Source: Bacillota bacterium
GTDB taxonomy: Bacteria; Bacillota; Clostridia; Lachnospirales; Lachnospiraceae
DNA: 64,000 bases
NCBI GenBank assembly: GCA_023423335.1
Contig: JAFAFU010000065.1
Location: forward strand, 62,001-126,000
Direction: 5' to 3'
In this document: piece after piece, positions 35,879-45,664 of the stretch
How the letters are laid out: each line of letters opens with the position of its first letter
Position numbering within the stretch: position 1 is the first letter of the stretch
The notes under the pieces: generated by a model
The model's database searches: none
What the model was told of the DNA's origin: nothing
What the model saw: the letters and a program-made list of their open reading frames with translations, nothing else
Translations under genes and position numbers: made by a program

Positions 35879-37911
35879 TAAACTGTCACCATCCCAACAC
35901 TCTGTAATTCCACATTTGTATCGATCTCATTATAGGATACAACAATCAAGTCCTTAAAATAATCCTGCGTAAGTCTCTTAAAATACATCCGAACAATCGG
36001 TGAGGTTATGATTATCGGGTTTTTACCGAGATCCTCCAGCTTCTGTACCTCAGACTGGACAGAATCGATGATGTCCTTTGTAACGGAAGGATCCAGGGTA
36101 AGATATGCCCCTTGCTCCGTTTGCTTCACGGAGCCCATAATTTCCTGCTCCACCTTCGGATCCAGGGTTACTACGCTGGTCATCTCTCCTGTCGGGAAGT
36201 ATTTTCTGGAAATTGCCCGCTTAAGATTCTGTCGGACATATTCGGTCAGCACATCCGTGTCCCTGGTGGTCGGTGCGTAATCAGCCAGAGTCTCGAAAAT
36301 GGTAACCAGATCCCGTATGGAGATCCCTTCCCGAAGCAGGTTCTGGAGAACCTTCTGGATTTCACCGATATTAAGCAGCTTGGGTACCAGCTCGGAGATA
36401 AGAGTCTGGTTTGCCTCCTGTATATTGCTGACCAAATTTTGAACATCCTGCCGTGTCAGCAGCTCAAAGATGTGGCCGCGGATTACTTCCGTCAGATGGG
36501 TCGCAATAATGGAGGGCGGATCAACCACCGTATATCCGAGGGATTCTGCCCTTTCTCTCTGACCCTCTGTAATCCAGATGGCAGGCAGGTGGAAGGAGGG
36601 TTCAAAGGTTGGTATTCCGGTAATCTCCTCTTCCACATATCCCGGATTCATAGCCATATAGTGGTCAAACAGGATTTCCCCCTCACTGACCTGAATCCCT
36701 TTGATCTTAATAATATATTGATTCGGATTCAATTGTATGTTATCCCTGAGCCGGATCATCGGCACCACACAGCCCAGCTCCAGAGCAATCTGTCTTCGTA
36801 TTAATACAACACGGTCTAACAAGTCACCTCCCTGGTTTGTGTCAGCCAGAGGTATAATCCCATACCCGAATTCCAGCTCAATCGGATCGACCTGCAATAG
36901 GGATACCACATTTTCCGGTTTTCTGATCTCATTGGCAGCAATTTCCTCCGTAGAGACTTCCTGCTCGATATCCGCAACCTCAATCTTGGAAGCAATCGCT
37001 CTTCCTGAGATAATGAAAACTAAACCGTAGGCGGCAAATACAATAGTGTCCAGGGGAGTTACGATACCAAGGAATATCATGCTCCCGCCAACCATATACA
37101 GCACCTTGGGAATGGATAATAGCTGCTTGATAAGTAAATCACCGACATCAGCATCCTTTGAGGCTTTGGTAACCAGAATACCGGTGGCCAGGGAAATCAT
37201 CAGTGAAGGGATCTGGCTTACCAGACCGTCACCGATGGTCAAAATCGCAAAATGCTGGAAAGCTTCTCCCGCGGCCTTACTCATGAACATCATGCCCATG
37301 ATCGTACCGCCGGCAAGGTTGATTATCGTAATAATCAGACCAACTACCGCATCTCCCTTAACATACTTTGTAGCACCATCCATGGAACCGAAGAAAGCTG
37401 CTTCCTCCTGGATCTTCTCTCTTCTTACCTTTGCTTCGGCGTCGGTGATGGCACCGGTATTTAAATCGGCGTCAATAGCCATCTGTTTACCGGGCATAGC
37501 ATCCAGGGTAAATCTGGCCGATACCTCTGCCACACGCTCCGAGCCCTTATTGATAACCATGAACTGAACCATGATCAGAATAAGGAATATGATTAATCCA
37601 ATAACCAGATTACCTCCTCCGACAAAACCGCCGAAGGTAGTAATAACATTGCCCGGTTCACCGGATTGCAATATCAGCTTCGTACTGGATACATTTAACG
37701 AAATTCGAAAAATAGTCGTAAACAGAAGGATAGTCGGAAAGGCAGACATGTTCAGGACTTCCTTACTGAATAATGCATTAAACAGGACCACCATCGCTAT
37801 GGCGATATTCATTGCCAGCAGAATATCAAGGAGAAAAGAAGGCATCGGCACAATCAGGAATACGATTGCCGCTAGTATATACAAACCAACGAATAAATCA
37901 TTCTTCTTCAC
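35878..37911 (-). CDS. flhA: flagellar export gate protein FlhA
   Basis: This 677-residue membrane protein has about eight N-terminal helices (residues 10-310), with the FHIPEP-family core TLDAMPGKQMAIDADL. A large cytosolic domain docks export substrates. It starts at GTG after AAGGAGGACTTGG. The 176-base spacer before it carries three decoy-like ribosome-site hairpins. It is the platform ring of the export gate. Confidence 0.97.
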   Translation of the reverse strand: MKKNDLFVGLYILAAIVFLIVPMPSFLLDILLAMNIAIAMVVLFNALFSKEVLNMSAFPTILLFTTIFRISLNVSSTKLILQSGEPGNVITTFGGFVGGGNLVIGLIIFLILIMVQFMVINKGSERVAEVSARFTLDAMPGKQMAIDADLNTGAITDAEAKVRREKIQEEAAFFGSMDGATKYVKGDAVVGLIITIINLAGGTIMGMMFMSKAAGEAFQHFAILTIGDGLVSQIPSLMISLATGILVTKASKDADVGDLLIKQLLSIPKVLYMVGGSMIFLGIVTPLDTIVFAAYGLVFIISGRAIASKIEVADIEQEVSTEEIAANEIRKPENVVSLLQVDPIELEFGYGIIPLADTNQGGDLLDRVVLIRRQIALELGCVVPMIRLRDNIQLNPNQYIIKIKGIQVSEGEILFDHYMAMNPGYVEEEITGIPTFEPSFHLPAIWITEGQRERAESLGYTVVDPPSIIATHLTEVIRGHIFELLTRQDVQNLVSNIQEANQTLISELVPKLLNIGEIQKVLQNLLREGISIRDLVTIFETLADYAPTTRDTDVLTEYVRQNLKRAISRKYFPTGEMTSVVTLDPKVEQEIMGSVKQTEQGAYLTLDPSVTKDIIDSVQSEVQKLEDLGKNPIIITSPIVRMYFKRLTQDYFKDLIVVSYNEIDTNVELQSVGMVTV

Positions 37912-37952
37912 GTCCCAAGTCCTCCTTTATAGTCATCATTATAAATAAACAT

Positions 37953-38084
37953 CTATATGGAGGACTTTACCTCCCTGTCTATATTCAATATATTTATATT
38001 TATCCTATCAGGAGGTTTATCCTCCTTCATCGTCATTCCGAACTCAATACCTTTATGGAGGACTTTATCCTCCTTCACAGTCAT
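37953..38084 (-). CDS. possible 43-codon leader ORF before flhA
   Basis: An ATG-started frame begins 3 bases after the flhB stop and encodes MTVKEDKVLHKG with an internal echo GMTMKEDK, because the underlying DNA is a direct repeat. No Shine-Dalgarno precedes it. It may be an accident of the repeat or a short leader peptide. Confidence 0.2.
   Translation of the reverse strand: MTVKEDKVLHKGIEFGMTMKEDKPPDRININILNIDREVKSSI
37959..38073 (-). promoter_or_regulatory. triplicated Shine-Dalgarno hairpins upstream of flhA
   Basis: Three stems pair GGAGG with CCTCC at 37959-37974, 38010-38026 and 38057-38073. On the minus strand the outer two follow ATGACNNTGAAGGAGG, nearly the same as the real flhA ribosome-site context (ATGACTATAAAGGAGG, 37919-37936). 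They look like duplications of the ribosome site, each able to sequester itself. Confidence 0.6.
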
Positions 38085-38087
38085 TTT

Positions 38088-39206
38088 CTATTTCTTATTC
38101 TTAAGCCCATATACATAGGCCAGGACCTCTGCGGTCATCTGATACAGCTCCGGAGGAACCTCCGCCCCCAACTCAACATTATAATAAAGCATTCTTGCCA
38201 GCGGTTTGTTTTCTACGATCGTAATATTATGCTCCTTTGCCACCTCTTTAATCTTGAGCGCCAGATAATCGGCACCTTTGGCAATCAGGACGGGGGCTTC
38301 GGAAATATCCTTGTCATACTGGATTGCCGCGGCAAGGTGGGTGGGATTCGTAATAACTACATCTGCCTTTGGCAGGGCCTGCATCATACGCCTCTGGGAA
38401 ACCTCTCTCATCTTCGCCCGGATTTTACTTTTAACCTGCGGGTCTCCTTCTGACTGCTTGTATTCGTCCTTTACTTCCTGCTTGGACATCTTCATGTCCT
38501 TTCTGAACTTAAACTTCTGATAGAACAGATCCGCAATCCCAATGATCAGGAAGAACATGCAAATCCGCAGCCCCAGATCGATAATTATTTTACCGATCAG
38601 CATCACTGCCTGAATCAGACTGACGTCATAGAGCTTTAACAGGGTGTCCCACTCATTCTTTAGCGTATCATAAGCGATTGAGGCTATAATCGCAATTTTA
38701 ATCAGCTCCAGAAACAGTTCAACAAATTTGTCTTTACTAAATACCTTCTTAAAGCCGGAAACTGGATTGATCTTATTAAGTTTGGGCTTCATCGGCTTGC
38801 TGGATATCTTCCATTTTACCTGGTAGAGAACCACCGCGAAGGATACTGCCATTCCCGACAGGAACACCGGCAGGCAGGTAAGAAGTACGGTCATTACGGC
38901 ATCATTAAAGATAGCATGGGATATCGAAGGCGTAAATTCCTCTCCCGCCACCTCTGAGATACTGCTATAGGTTTTATGAAAGGTCTCCAAAAAATTATCG
39001 GCCATAATACCCATAAAAACCTTCAGTACAAGGAAAAATGCCATTAATCCGGTTGCCGTGATAAGCTCCTTGCTTCTGGCTACCTGACCTTCTTTTCTGG
39101 CATCTTTCAGCTTCTTCGCAGTAGGCTCCTCAGTTTTTTCCGCTGCCTCTGCGAAATATTGAAGCTGATACGGCAGAAGATAGGTTACATTCCTTACGTC
39201 ATCCAT
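38088..39206 (-). CDS. flhB: flagellar export switch protein FlhB
   Basis: The protein has 372 residues. Four membrane helices (about 45-215) are followed by the cytosolic domain with the self-cleavage site NPTH (VVITNPTHLAAAI). It switches export from rod/hook to filament proteins. The start overlaps fliR by 13 bases. Confidence 0.97.
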   Translation of the reverse strand: MDDVRNVTYLLPYQLQYFAEAAEKTEEPTAKKLKDARKEGQVARSKELITATGLMAFFLVLKVFMGIMADNFLETFHKTYSSISEVAGEEFTPSISHAIFNDAVMTVLLTCLPVFLSGMAVSFAVVLYQVKWKISSKPMKPKLNKINPVSGFKKVFSKDKFVELFLELIKIAIIASIAYDTLKNEWDTLLKLYDVSLIQAVMLIGKIIIDLGLRICMFFLIIGIADLFYQKFKFRKDMKMSKQEVKDEYKQSEGDPQVKSKIRAKMREVSQRRMMQALPKADVVITNPTHLAAAIQYDKDISEAPVLIAKGADYLALKIKEVAKEHNITIVENKPLARMLYYNVELGAEVPPELYQMTAEVLAYVYGLKNKK

Positions 39207-39961
39207 TTTATGGCTCCCTTAAGCATCACCATCATTTCATTGTAAATTGCATCCGCTATGGCCGGAACAAGGCCGATGATCAGCATAAGAACAGCCAGTC
39301 CGATGAATACTTTCAACTGCATTCCTATCACAAACATGTTCATTTGCGGAGCAACCTTTGCCAGGATGGCAAGGACCGTATTTACCAGCATGATGGATGC
39401 AAAAACCGGCAGTACAATACGGAAGGCAATAACAAAATAATCTATTATGAAGGTAAGCATCAGCTGATACATATCAGGCCGGATTACTGCATTCCCAATT
39501 CCTATCACCTGGAATGAATCCACCAGCGCCTGTAAGATAAAATGATGCAAATCCGTAATGATCATCATAAGCATAATCAGATAACCGTAAAGATTGGCGG
39601 TAATTGTAGTCTGGATGTTGGAGGTCGGGTCCAGCTCATTTACCATGGAAAAACCTATCTCCATATCAATAATCTGACCTGAAAACGCCAGAATATGATA
39701 AGCAACATTGGCAAACAGCCCCATCAGTGCACCTGCAATCGCTTCCTTTACCACAAGAATTGCAAAGCCGATCACTCCGATATATTCCGGCATCGTCAGC
39801 GGAACCGCATAGTACAGTATCGCTGTCAGGAAAATACTCATTCCCGACTTTACCTTAACCGGCACATTTCGGAGAGAGAAAAAGGGGGCCGTATAGAGAA
39901 AACCGGTTATCCTCACAAGTATTAATAAAAATAATTCAAAATTTTGCAGAGTGAAAGTCAT
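39194..39961 (-). CDS. fliR: flagellar export gate protein FliR
   Basis: This 255-residue membrane protein has about six helices and the family stretch NELDPTSNIQTTITANLYGY. It forms the export gate with FliP and FliQ. It overlaps the fliQ stop by 4 bases and flhB by 13. Confidence 0.95.
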   Translation of the reverse strand: MTFTLQNFELFLLILVRITGFLYTAPFFSLRNVPVKVKSGMSIFLTAILYYAVPLTMPEYIGVIGFAILVVKEAIAGALMGLFANVAYHILAFSGQIIDMEIGFSMVNELDPTSNIQTTITANLYGYLIMLMMIITDLHHFILQALVDSFQVIGIGNAVIRPDMYQLMLTFIIDYFVIAFRIVLPVFASIMLVNTVLAILAKVAPQMNMFVIGMQLKVFIGLAVLMLIIGLVPAIADAIYNEMMVMLKGAIKWMT

Positions 39962-40233
39962 AGGGCATTAATATAATAACTGAAATTAGAGAATAACTCC
40001 ACCGTAAATTCCGTTATTAAGGACATGACCCAGTTTCCAACCAGCATAATCACCAGAAAAACGGCAATCAGCTTAGGAACAAATGTGAGGGTTTGCTCCT
40101 GGATGGAGGTTACTGTTTGCAAAATGCTGACAACCAACCCTATGGTAAGGGAGGTAATCAGCATGGGGGCTGCAGCTTTCAAAACGAGAAAGAGTGCCTG
40201 TCTTGCAATATCAATTACTACTATCTCATTCAT
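39958..40233 (-). CDS. fliQ: flagellar export gate protein FliQ
   Basis: This 91-residue protein has two membrane helices and the conserved LTIGLVVSILQTVTSIQEQT stretch between them. Length is normal. It is coupled to fliR by a 4-base overlap and follows fliP by 16 bases. Confidence 0.95.
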   Translation of the reverse strand: MNEIVVIDIARQALFLVLKAAAPMLITSLTIGLVVSILQTVTSIQEQTLTFVPKLIAVFLVIMLVGNWVMSLITEFTVELFSNFSYYINAL

Positions 40234-40249
40234 TTGACTTCATCTCCCG

Positions 40250-41092
40250 CTAATAAAAGGTTTTTACCAGTTCTCCCACAATCAAATTCCATCCGTCAGC
40301 CATAATGAACAGCAAAATCTTAAACGGCATTGATATCATAGTCGGCGGCAGCATCATCATACCCATGGACATAAGAGTGGATGCCACAACCATATCTATC
40401 ACAATAAATGGTATGTAAATTAAGAAACCAATAATAAACGCCTTACGTAATTCACTGATGATAAAGGACGGTATCACAACCGTAGTCGGTATCTCGTCCA
40501 CGGACTGTACTTCGGAAATCCCTGCGATATCCATAAACAGCCTCAAATCTTTTATTTCGGTTTGTTCTATCATGAATTGCCTTATCGGTGCAACTCCGGC
40601 ATCGAAGGCTTCCTCCTGGGAAATCTCCCCTTTTGACAGAGGTTGTATCGCATTCGCATTGACCTGGGTAAATACCGGTGACATGATAAAAAAACTCAGG
40701 AACAGCGCCAGCCCGATGAGTATCTGGTTCGGAGGCGTTGTCTGCGTCCCCAGGGCAGATCGGACAAAATGTAAAACTATGATGATCCTGGTAAAGGAGG
40801 TTACCATAATTAAAATAGACGGGGCTAAAGTAATCACAGTCAGAACCATTAGCATCTGCAAGGTTGCTGACAGGCTTTCTCCATCCTCATCCGTGGTTAA
40901 GGTAAATTCCAAAGGACCCAGGGCACCGCTCACATTGTTTCCCGATGTTCCCGCAGGATCATTGGTAATCGTATCTTGTACATTAGCTGCGGATACCCGT
41001 CCGACAGGAAAAAAGGCTGACAGGAAGATCGTTAACAGCAGGATTAAAATGCCTGCCCTTTTCCTTACACGTTTTCTATCAGATGTATTCAT
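40250..41092 (-). CDS. fliP: flagellar export gate protein FliP
   Basis: The protein has 280 residues. A cleavable-type signal segment (about 12-28) is followed by four helices with LVMTVITLAPSILIMVTSFT and LALFLSFFIMSP. I chose the ATG at 41092 (AAAGG 9 bases upstream) over a TTG at 41101. It is the core of the FliPQR gate. Confidence 0.96.
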   Translation of the reverse strand: MNTSDRKRVRKRAGILILLLTIFLSAFFPVGRVSAANVQDTITNDPAGTSGNNVSGALGPLEFTLTTDEDGESLSATLQMLMVLTVITLAPSILIMVTSFTRIIIVLHFVRSALGTQTTPPNQILIGLALFLSFFIMSPVFTQVNANAIQPLSKGEISQEEAFDAGVAPIRQFMIEQTEIKDLRLFMDIAGISEVQSVDEIPTTVVIPSFIISELRKAFIIGFLIYIPFIVIDMVVASTLMSMGMMMLPPTMISMPFKILLFIMADGWNLIVGELVKTFY

Positions 41093-41104
41093 GGATACCA
41101 ACCT

Positions 41105-41536
41105 TTACTCTTTCAAGTTTCTTATGCTATCGATTATCTGCCGGAAGCTTTTCCTGTCTGCCGGAACCTGAGCCTGAAATTCCAGGTCTGTTTCCGCCAA
41201 CTCCGTTATGAGATTGATATTATCCTTTGCAATGGAGATAACAACATACTTCTTACCGATTTTCACGATCTGCAGTGTCTTGCCCGGAGCTATCCTGTAT
41301 GTATCAATCGTATGGAAATTGCTGTTTTTCATCTGCCCCATTTTCATCCTGCCAATCAGTCTTGAGGTGTAGTAGGCCGCAAACAAAATAATAATTAATA
41401 ATATCACCAGGCCCAGCAGCTGCAAAAGATTATTTGAAGTTGAAAACCGCTCCGGTTGGTTTAGCGTTGCTTTCTCATTTAAGCCCTTCAGTATTTCTTC
41501 TTCTGTTGTACTCTGCAATAAGACCACAGCCTTCAT
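41105..41536 (-). CDS. fliO: flagellar biosynthesis protein FliO/FliZ
   Basis: The protein has 143 residues. A short outside N-terminus precedes one membrane helix (about 36-58, LLGLVILLIIILFAAYY) and a basic cytosolic FliO domain (APGKTLQIVKIGKKYVVI). It helps FliP assemble. Position directly before fliP supports the call. An ATGGAGG leader motif precedes it. Confidence 0.85.
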   Translation of the reverse strand: MKAVVLLQSTTEEEILKGLNEKATLNQPERFSTSNNLLQLLGLVILLIIILFAAYYTSRLIGRMKMGQMKNSNFHTIDTYRIAPGKTLQIVKIGKKYVVISIAKDNINLITELAETDLEFQAQVPADRKSFRQIIDSIRNLKE

Positions 41537-41621
41537 CTATGTGAAACCTCCATACTGCCATTATGTAATTCCAAACCAAGCCGTATTTAACCGGTCTTTA
41601 ACACATCGATCAGCCTTCTCA

Positions 41622-41984
41622 TTAACCTACTGCTTTTTTAACTGCTTCCAGTACCCTGTCTGCCTGGAAAGGCTTTACGATAAAATCCTTCGCTCCGGAC
41701 TGGATGGATTCAATAACCATGGCCTGCTGTCCCATGGCGGAACACATGATGACATTGGCGCCGGGATCCATAGCCTTAATTTTCTTTAACGCCTGGATAC
41801 CGTCGAGCTCCGGCATCGTAATATCCATCATCACTAAATCAGGCTTTGTTTCAGCATATTTATCGATTGCCTTTAACCCATTTTCCGCTTCACCTGCGAT
41901 GTTATAACCGTTTTTAACCAGAATATCCTTGATCATCATTCTCATAAATGCCGCATCATCACAGATCAATATACTTTTCGCCAT
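41622..41984 (-). CDS. cheY: chemotaxis response regulator CheY
   Basis: This 120-residue single receiver domain has the acidic pair near residue 9 (ICDDAAFMR), phospho-Asp in LVMMDITMPELDG, conserved Ser/Ala and the late Lys (FIVKPF). It binds FliM when phosphorylated. It lies between fliY and fliO, as in B. subtilis. Confidence 0.96.
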   Translation of the reverse strand: MAKSILICDDAAFMRMMIKDILVKNGYNIAGEAENGLKAIDKYAETKPDLVMMDITMPELDGIQALKKIKAMDPGANVIMCSAMGQQAMVIESIQSGAKDFIVKPFQADRVLEAVKKAVG

Positions 41985-42031
41985 TTTAATTCTCCTATCT
42001 TGTTATGTTTTTAAATATATGATTAATAAAA

Positions 42032-43204
42032 TCAGATTTTAGTGTTTTGCTTCGTTATCTCGGTCACTCGGATGCCAAAGGCTTCCTCCATGACCACAAC
42101 CTCACCCTTGGCAACAAATTTACCGTTCACCAATACATCAATCGGTTCCCCTGCCAGGCGGTTCAGCTCAATAATCGTTCCGGGGGCAAAATCCAGTATC
42201 TCTTTAATGGATTTGCTTGTCCGTCCCAGCTCTACGGTAACTTCCAGAGGTACATCCATCAGCAGGTCGATATTCTCCGGCTGTACCACTCCGCCCATCA
42301 TAGGAGTGAAGGGAGCGAATTGAGCCGGCTGAACATTGACATCCTGGACCGGCGGCATTATGTAAGGCATCGCAGCCGGCATTCCCTGATTCATCATATA
42401 GGGATTATAACCCTGGGGCTGCTGTACCGGAATCGGACCGGGCTGCATGACAGCCTGCGGCGGTATGGCTGGCTGCGGCGCAGGACCGGAGGTTCTCTCC
42501 GTTACCGGCGGAGCAGTAGGAACGTCCGTCCCCATGGAGGTTGCCAATATGAACTGCTGATACAGATCTCTGGCAAAATCAAAGGGGTACAACTGCATCA
42601 GAACACTGTCAACCAGATTACCGATCTCCATATGGAAGGAAACCCGGACGAAGGAGCCCTTTAAGAAATCCGCTATGGCCTCCGCGCTGATATTCTCATA
42701 AAGATCAACAATTGTTGCTGTCGGCGGGCTGATATTTACCCTTTTCTCCAGCATGGAGGAAATCGAAGTAGCCGCGGAACCCATCATCTGGTTCATGGCC
42801 TCACTGATTGCACTTAAATGCAGCTCAGTGAGCTCACCGGTGATGTTCGTTCCGTCTCCACCCATCATCAAATCTGTTATAATCTTTACATCTTTTTCTC
42901 TAAGGATTAATATATTGTTGCCGTCCAGCCCGTCTGCATAATAAATCTGTATGAATACGCAGGGTTTATCATAGCTGTTGACGATATCCTTCCATGTAGC
43001 ATATTCGACGACCGGAGTTGTAATAACAACTCTCTGGTTTACCAAGGAAAACAGTGTTGTTGCCGCAGTTCCCATACTGATATTTGATATCTCACCAATA
43101 GCATCCTTCTCTGCGTCGGTCAGCTTCTGGCTCATATCCCCGCTATCGGAACCCAAACCGTTTAACAGAGCATTAATCTCTTCCTGAGATAACATCCCAT
43201 CCAT
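42032..43204 (-). CDS. fliY: flagellar motor switch phosphatase FliY
   Basis: The protein has 390 residues. The N-terminal peptide MLSQEEINALLNGL binds CheY-P. A CheC-like domain follows, with EIGNISMGTAATTLFS and LSAISEAMNQMMGSA. Then comes a Pro/Gln/Met-rich linker (about 235-300) and a C-terminal FliN/SpoA domain (LLMDVPLEVTVELGRT). It is both switch component and CheY-P phosphatase, following fliM by 6 bases. Confidence 0.96.
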   Translation of the reverse strand: MDGMLSQEEINALLNGLGSDSGDMSQKLTDAEKDAIGEISNISMGTAATTLFSLVNQRVVITTPVVEYATWKDIVNSYDKPCVFIQIYYADGLDGNNILILREKDVKIITDLMMGGDGTNITGELTELHLSAISEAMNQMMGSAATSISSMLEKRVNISPPTATIVDLYENISAEAIADFLKGSFVRVSFHMEIGNLVDSVLMQLYPFDFARDLYQQFILATSMGTDVPTAPPVTERTSGPAPQPAIPPQAVMQPGPIPVQQPQGYNPYMMNQGMPAAMPYIMPPVQDVNVQPAQFAPFTPMMGGVVQPENIDLLMDVPLEVTVELGRTSKSIKEILDFAPGTIIELNRLAGEPIDVLVNGKFVAKGEVVVMEEAFGIRVTEITKQNTKI

Positions 43205-43210
43205 AGCCTG

Positions 43211-44191
43211 TTACTCCTCTCCTCTAATGATTGATGAAATCTTTACCGCATAGGTACCTGAGGAAGCACCGGGAAGCGCGGTGAATTTATTAATATTACC
43301 GACATAAACGGTTAACTCATCATCTACCTTTGAATTCAGCTTAATGATATCGCCCATCTGCATATTGATAAAATCATTCACTGATATCGTACTTCTCCCC
43401 AGGATCGCGCGGAGCGGTACCTTCGCTTTTGCAATTGCAATCTCGATAATATCCTGATAAGATTTATCGTCGTTCATCTGCATCGTTGAATACCAGTATT
43501 TTGTATTCAGCTTATCAATAACCTTCTCCAGACAGACGTAGGGAAGACAGATATTCATCATACCCTCGATATTGCCGATCTTGATATTCATAGTGACGAT
43601 AGAGATCATCTCACTGGGAGAAATGATCTGAGCAAATTGGGAATTTGTCTCTATCCTCATTAATCTGGGCTGAAGATGAATTACATTCGTCCAAGGCTCC
43701 TGTAGCAAATTCGTGCAGACGGTAAATATTCTCTCAATAATCGTTAATTCTATCTCAGAAAAATCCCTCATCTTCTCCAGAGGATAACCTCCTCCTCCCA
43801 GCATCCGGTCAACGATTGCATACCCCAGATTATCTGCCAGTTCAATAATAATATTCCCCTCCAGAGGAGAGAAGTCTATGATACCGAGCAGAACCGGATT
43901 GGAAAGGGCATTCGTAAATTCGGAATAGGTAACAGCCTCTGAGTTAATGACTTCCACCTGAACATTCTTACGCAGATATGCCGGAAGATTGGTAGACAAT
44001 AGTCTGGCATAGTGTTCAAAGATAATATTCAAGGTCCTTAAGTGTTCTTTGGAGAATTTGGAAGGGCGGGCAAAATCATAATTTTTAACTTGTTTTTCTG
44101 CTGTCTGATTAAATTCTGCCGCATCAAGCTCCCCGCTGCTGATTGCCGCAAGCAGATTATCTATCTCATTTTGGGATAAGACATCGCCCAT
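43211..44191 (-). CDS. fliM: flagellar motor switch protein FliM
   Basis: The protein has 326 residues. The N-terminal CheY-binding motif is LSQNEIDNLLAAI, the middle domain has the GGxG-type DRMLGGGGYPLE, and a C-terminal SpoA domain follows. I chose the ATG at 44191, 8 bases past GGAGG; the ATG at 44197 is only 2 bases from it. It sets rotation direction with FliG and FliY. Confidence 0.96.
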   Translation of the reverse strand: MGDVLSQNEIDNLLAAISSGELDAAEFNQTAEKQVKNYDFARPSKFSKEHLRTLNIIFEHYARLLSTNLPAYLRKNVQVEVINSEAVTYSEFTNALSNPVLLGIIDFSPLEGNIIIELADNLGYAIVDRMLGGGGYPLEKMRDFSEIELTIIERIFTVCTNLLQEPWTNVIHLQPRLMRIETNSQFAQIISPSEMISIVTMNIKIGNIEGMMNICLPYVCLEKVIDKLNTKYWYSTMQMNDDKSYQDIIEIAIAKAKVPLRAILGRSTISVNDFINMQMGDIIKLNSKVDDELTVYVGNINKFTALPGASSGTYAVKISSIIRGEE

Positions 44192-44256
44192 GGTCATTAC
44201 CTCCTAGCATTCTATTCCCATAATATCATAAAATCCGAATAAAATCACCATAATAT

Positions 44257-44763
44257 TTAATCCAATAATAAATTTCCGAAGGAAACATTAATAACAAAGT
44301 CGGATTTCAATAAAACCTGGATTCGCTCCAATATCTGCTCCTTGATCAGATTCTTATTGTCATCCACTTCATCAACGGTAAAATCATTAAACGCGTCGGT
44401 AATGATTTCCTTAATCTCGTTCTCATTCTGTTCAACAAAGGGCTGAAGCTCCGTATAATCCTTATGCTTTTTATTCAGGGACAGAGAAACATATACGATG
44501 GCGTAATGCTTTCCGCTGTCACTGGATTTCAGACGTATGGTAAGCTTATCTTCGATCTCATAGGTCTCGATATCGGATACTGCGATCTCTTCCTTCCCCT
44601 CTTCCGGTGATTCAAGCTCCAGATCAACAATTTGGGCTATCTTGCTGACCAGATTGTTGGTTTTGTTGGAGGTTGGAACAATGACAAAGATGATAACCGC
44701 CGACAGAACGATATTTATCAGAGCCATTGCCATGATAATTACCGTTAATATGTTTTTTTTCAT
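44257..44763 (-). CDS. fliL: flagellar basal body protein FliL
   Basis: The protein has 168 residues. One N-terminal membrane helix (about 6-30) is followed by a periplasm-side domain with LKSSDSGKHYAIVYVSLSLN and a C-terminal ISFGNLLLD-like end. FliL supports stator function, consistent with motB upstream and fliM downstream. Confidence 0.9.
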   Translation of the reverse strand: MKKNILTVIIMAMALINIVLSAVIIFVIVPTSNKTNNLVSKIAQIVDLELESPEEGKEEIAVSDIETYEIEDKLTIRLKSSDSGKHYAIVYVSLSLNKKHKDYTELQPFVEQNENEIKEIITDAFNDFTVDEVDDNKNLIKEQILERIQVLLKSDFVINVSFGNLLLD

Positions 44764-44785
44764 ACAGTTCTCTCTCCTTTAGTTT

Positions 44786-45664
44786 TTATCTGCTGCTCAG
44801 TTCGTTATAGATCCGGATCTCAATTCTACGGTTTTTCGCTCTTCCCGCCGAGGTGTCATTGGAAGTAACCGGCTCGTATTCGCCCCGGCCGGAGTATTTC
44901 ACCCTGGTCGGATCCAGTTTATTATTCTCAATCAAAAACTCGGCTGCATTCAAGGCTCTCGCTGAGGACAGCCAGTTATTGTCCTTATAGGCATCACTGC
45001 TCATCGGGACATTATCGGTATGACCGATTATTTCAATCGAATAGCCGTCAAAATTACCCAGCAAATCCCCAAGCTTTGATAAAATCGGCTTGGCTTCCGT
45101 CATAATCTCTGCTTTTCCGGAGTCAAAAAGTATAGAGCCCTTCAGAGTAAGCAGCACGTACTGCTGTTTCGGATCAATACCAAGCTCGACATAATCTCCG
45201 AGATTATATTTATCCGTCAGGTCGGATACTTCATCATACATGGCGCCGGAGAGCTTCTCCATCTCCTGTGCAAGCCTCGCTTTTGCTTCGTCCAGATCTT
45301 CCTTGTTCTGGTCATTAATTTTTATCTCACCGCCGCTGGAAGGGTCGTCCTTCGATATATCATCCCCGGCTTTCTCTGTCTTCTCGCCCATATTGGAGTA
45401 GAATTCATCCAGGTTATTCAGCTGGGTCATTCCGGAAGAGATTAACTGTCCCTCGCCGATTGCTGTGCCGCCCCCGTCCAGAACACCAAAGGCATTGGAG
45501 AGAGAAATTGAAATCTCTTCAAACTTTCGCCCATTTACATCCGACATGGCAAACAGAAGCACAAAAAAACACAGAAGTAGATTCATCAGATCGGCAAAGG
45601 TATTCAACCAAGGGGCATTGCCTCCTGAGGAGGCTTCCTGCTTCTTTCTAGCCAACCTTTTCAC
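44786..45664 (-). CDS. motB: flagellar stator protein MotB
   Basis: The protein has 292 residues. The N-terminal helix carries the proton-path Asp in LNTFADLMNLLLCFFVLLF. The C-terminal OmpA-like peptidoglycan-binding domain has IEIIGHTDNVP and NRRIEIRI. It starts at GTG inside motA (17-base overlap). With MotA it forms the stator. Confidence 0.95.
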   Translation of the reverse strand: MKRLARKKQEASSGGNAPWLNTFADLMNLLLCFFVLLFAMSDVNGRKFEEISISLSNAFGVLDGGGTAIGEGQLISSGMTQLNNLDEFYSNMGEKTEKAGDDISKDDPSSGGEIKINDQNKEDLDEAKARLAQEMEKLSGAMYDEVSDLTDKYNLGDYVELGIDPKQQYVLLTLKGSILFDSGKAEIMTEAKPILSKLGDLLGNFDGYSIEIIGHTDNVPMSSDAYKDNNWLSSARALNAAEFLIENNKLDPTRVKYSGRGEYEPVTSNDTSAGRAKNRRIEIRIYNELSSR

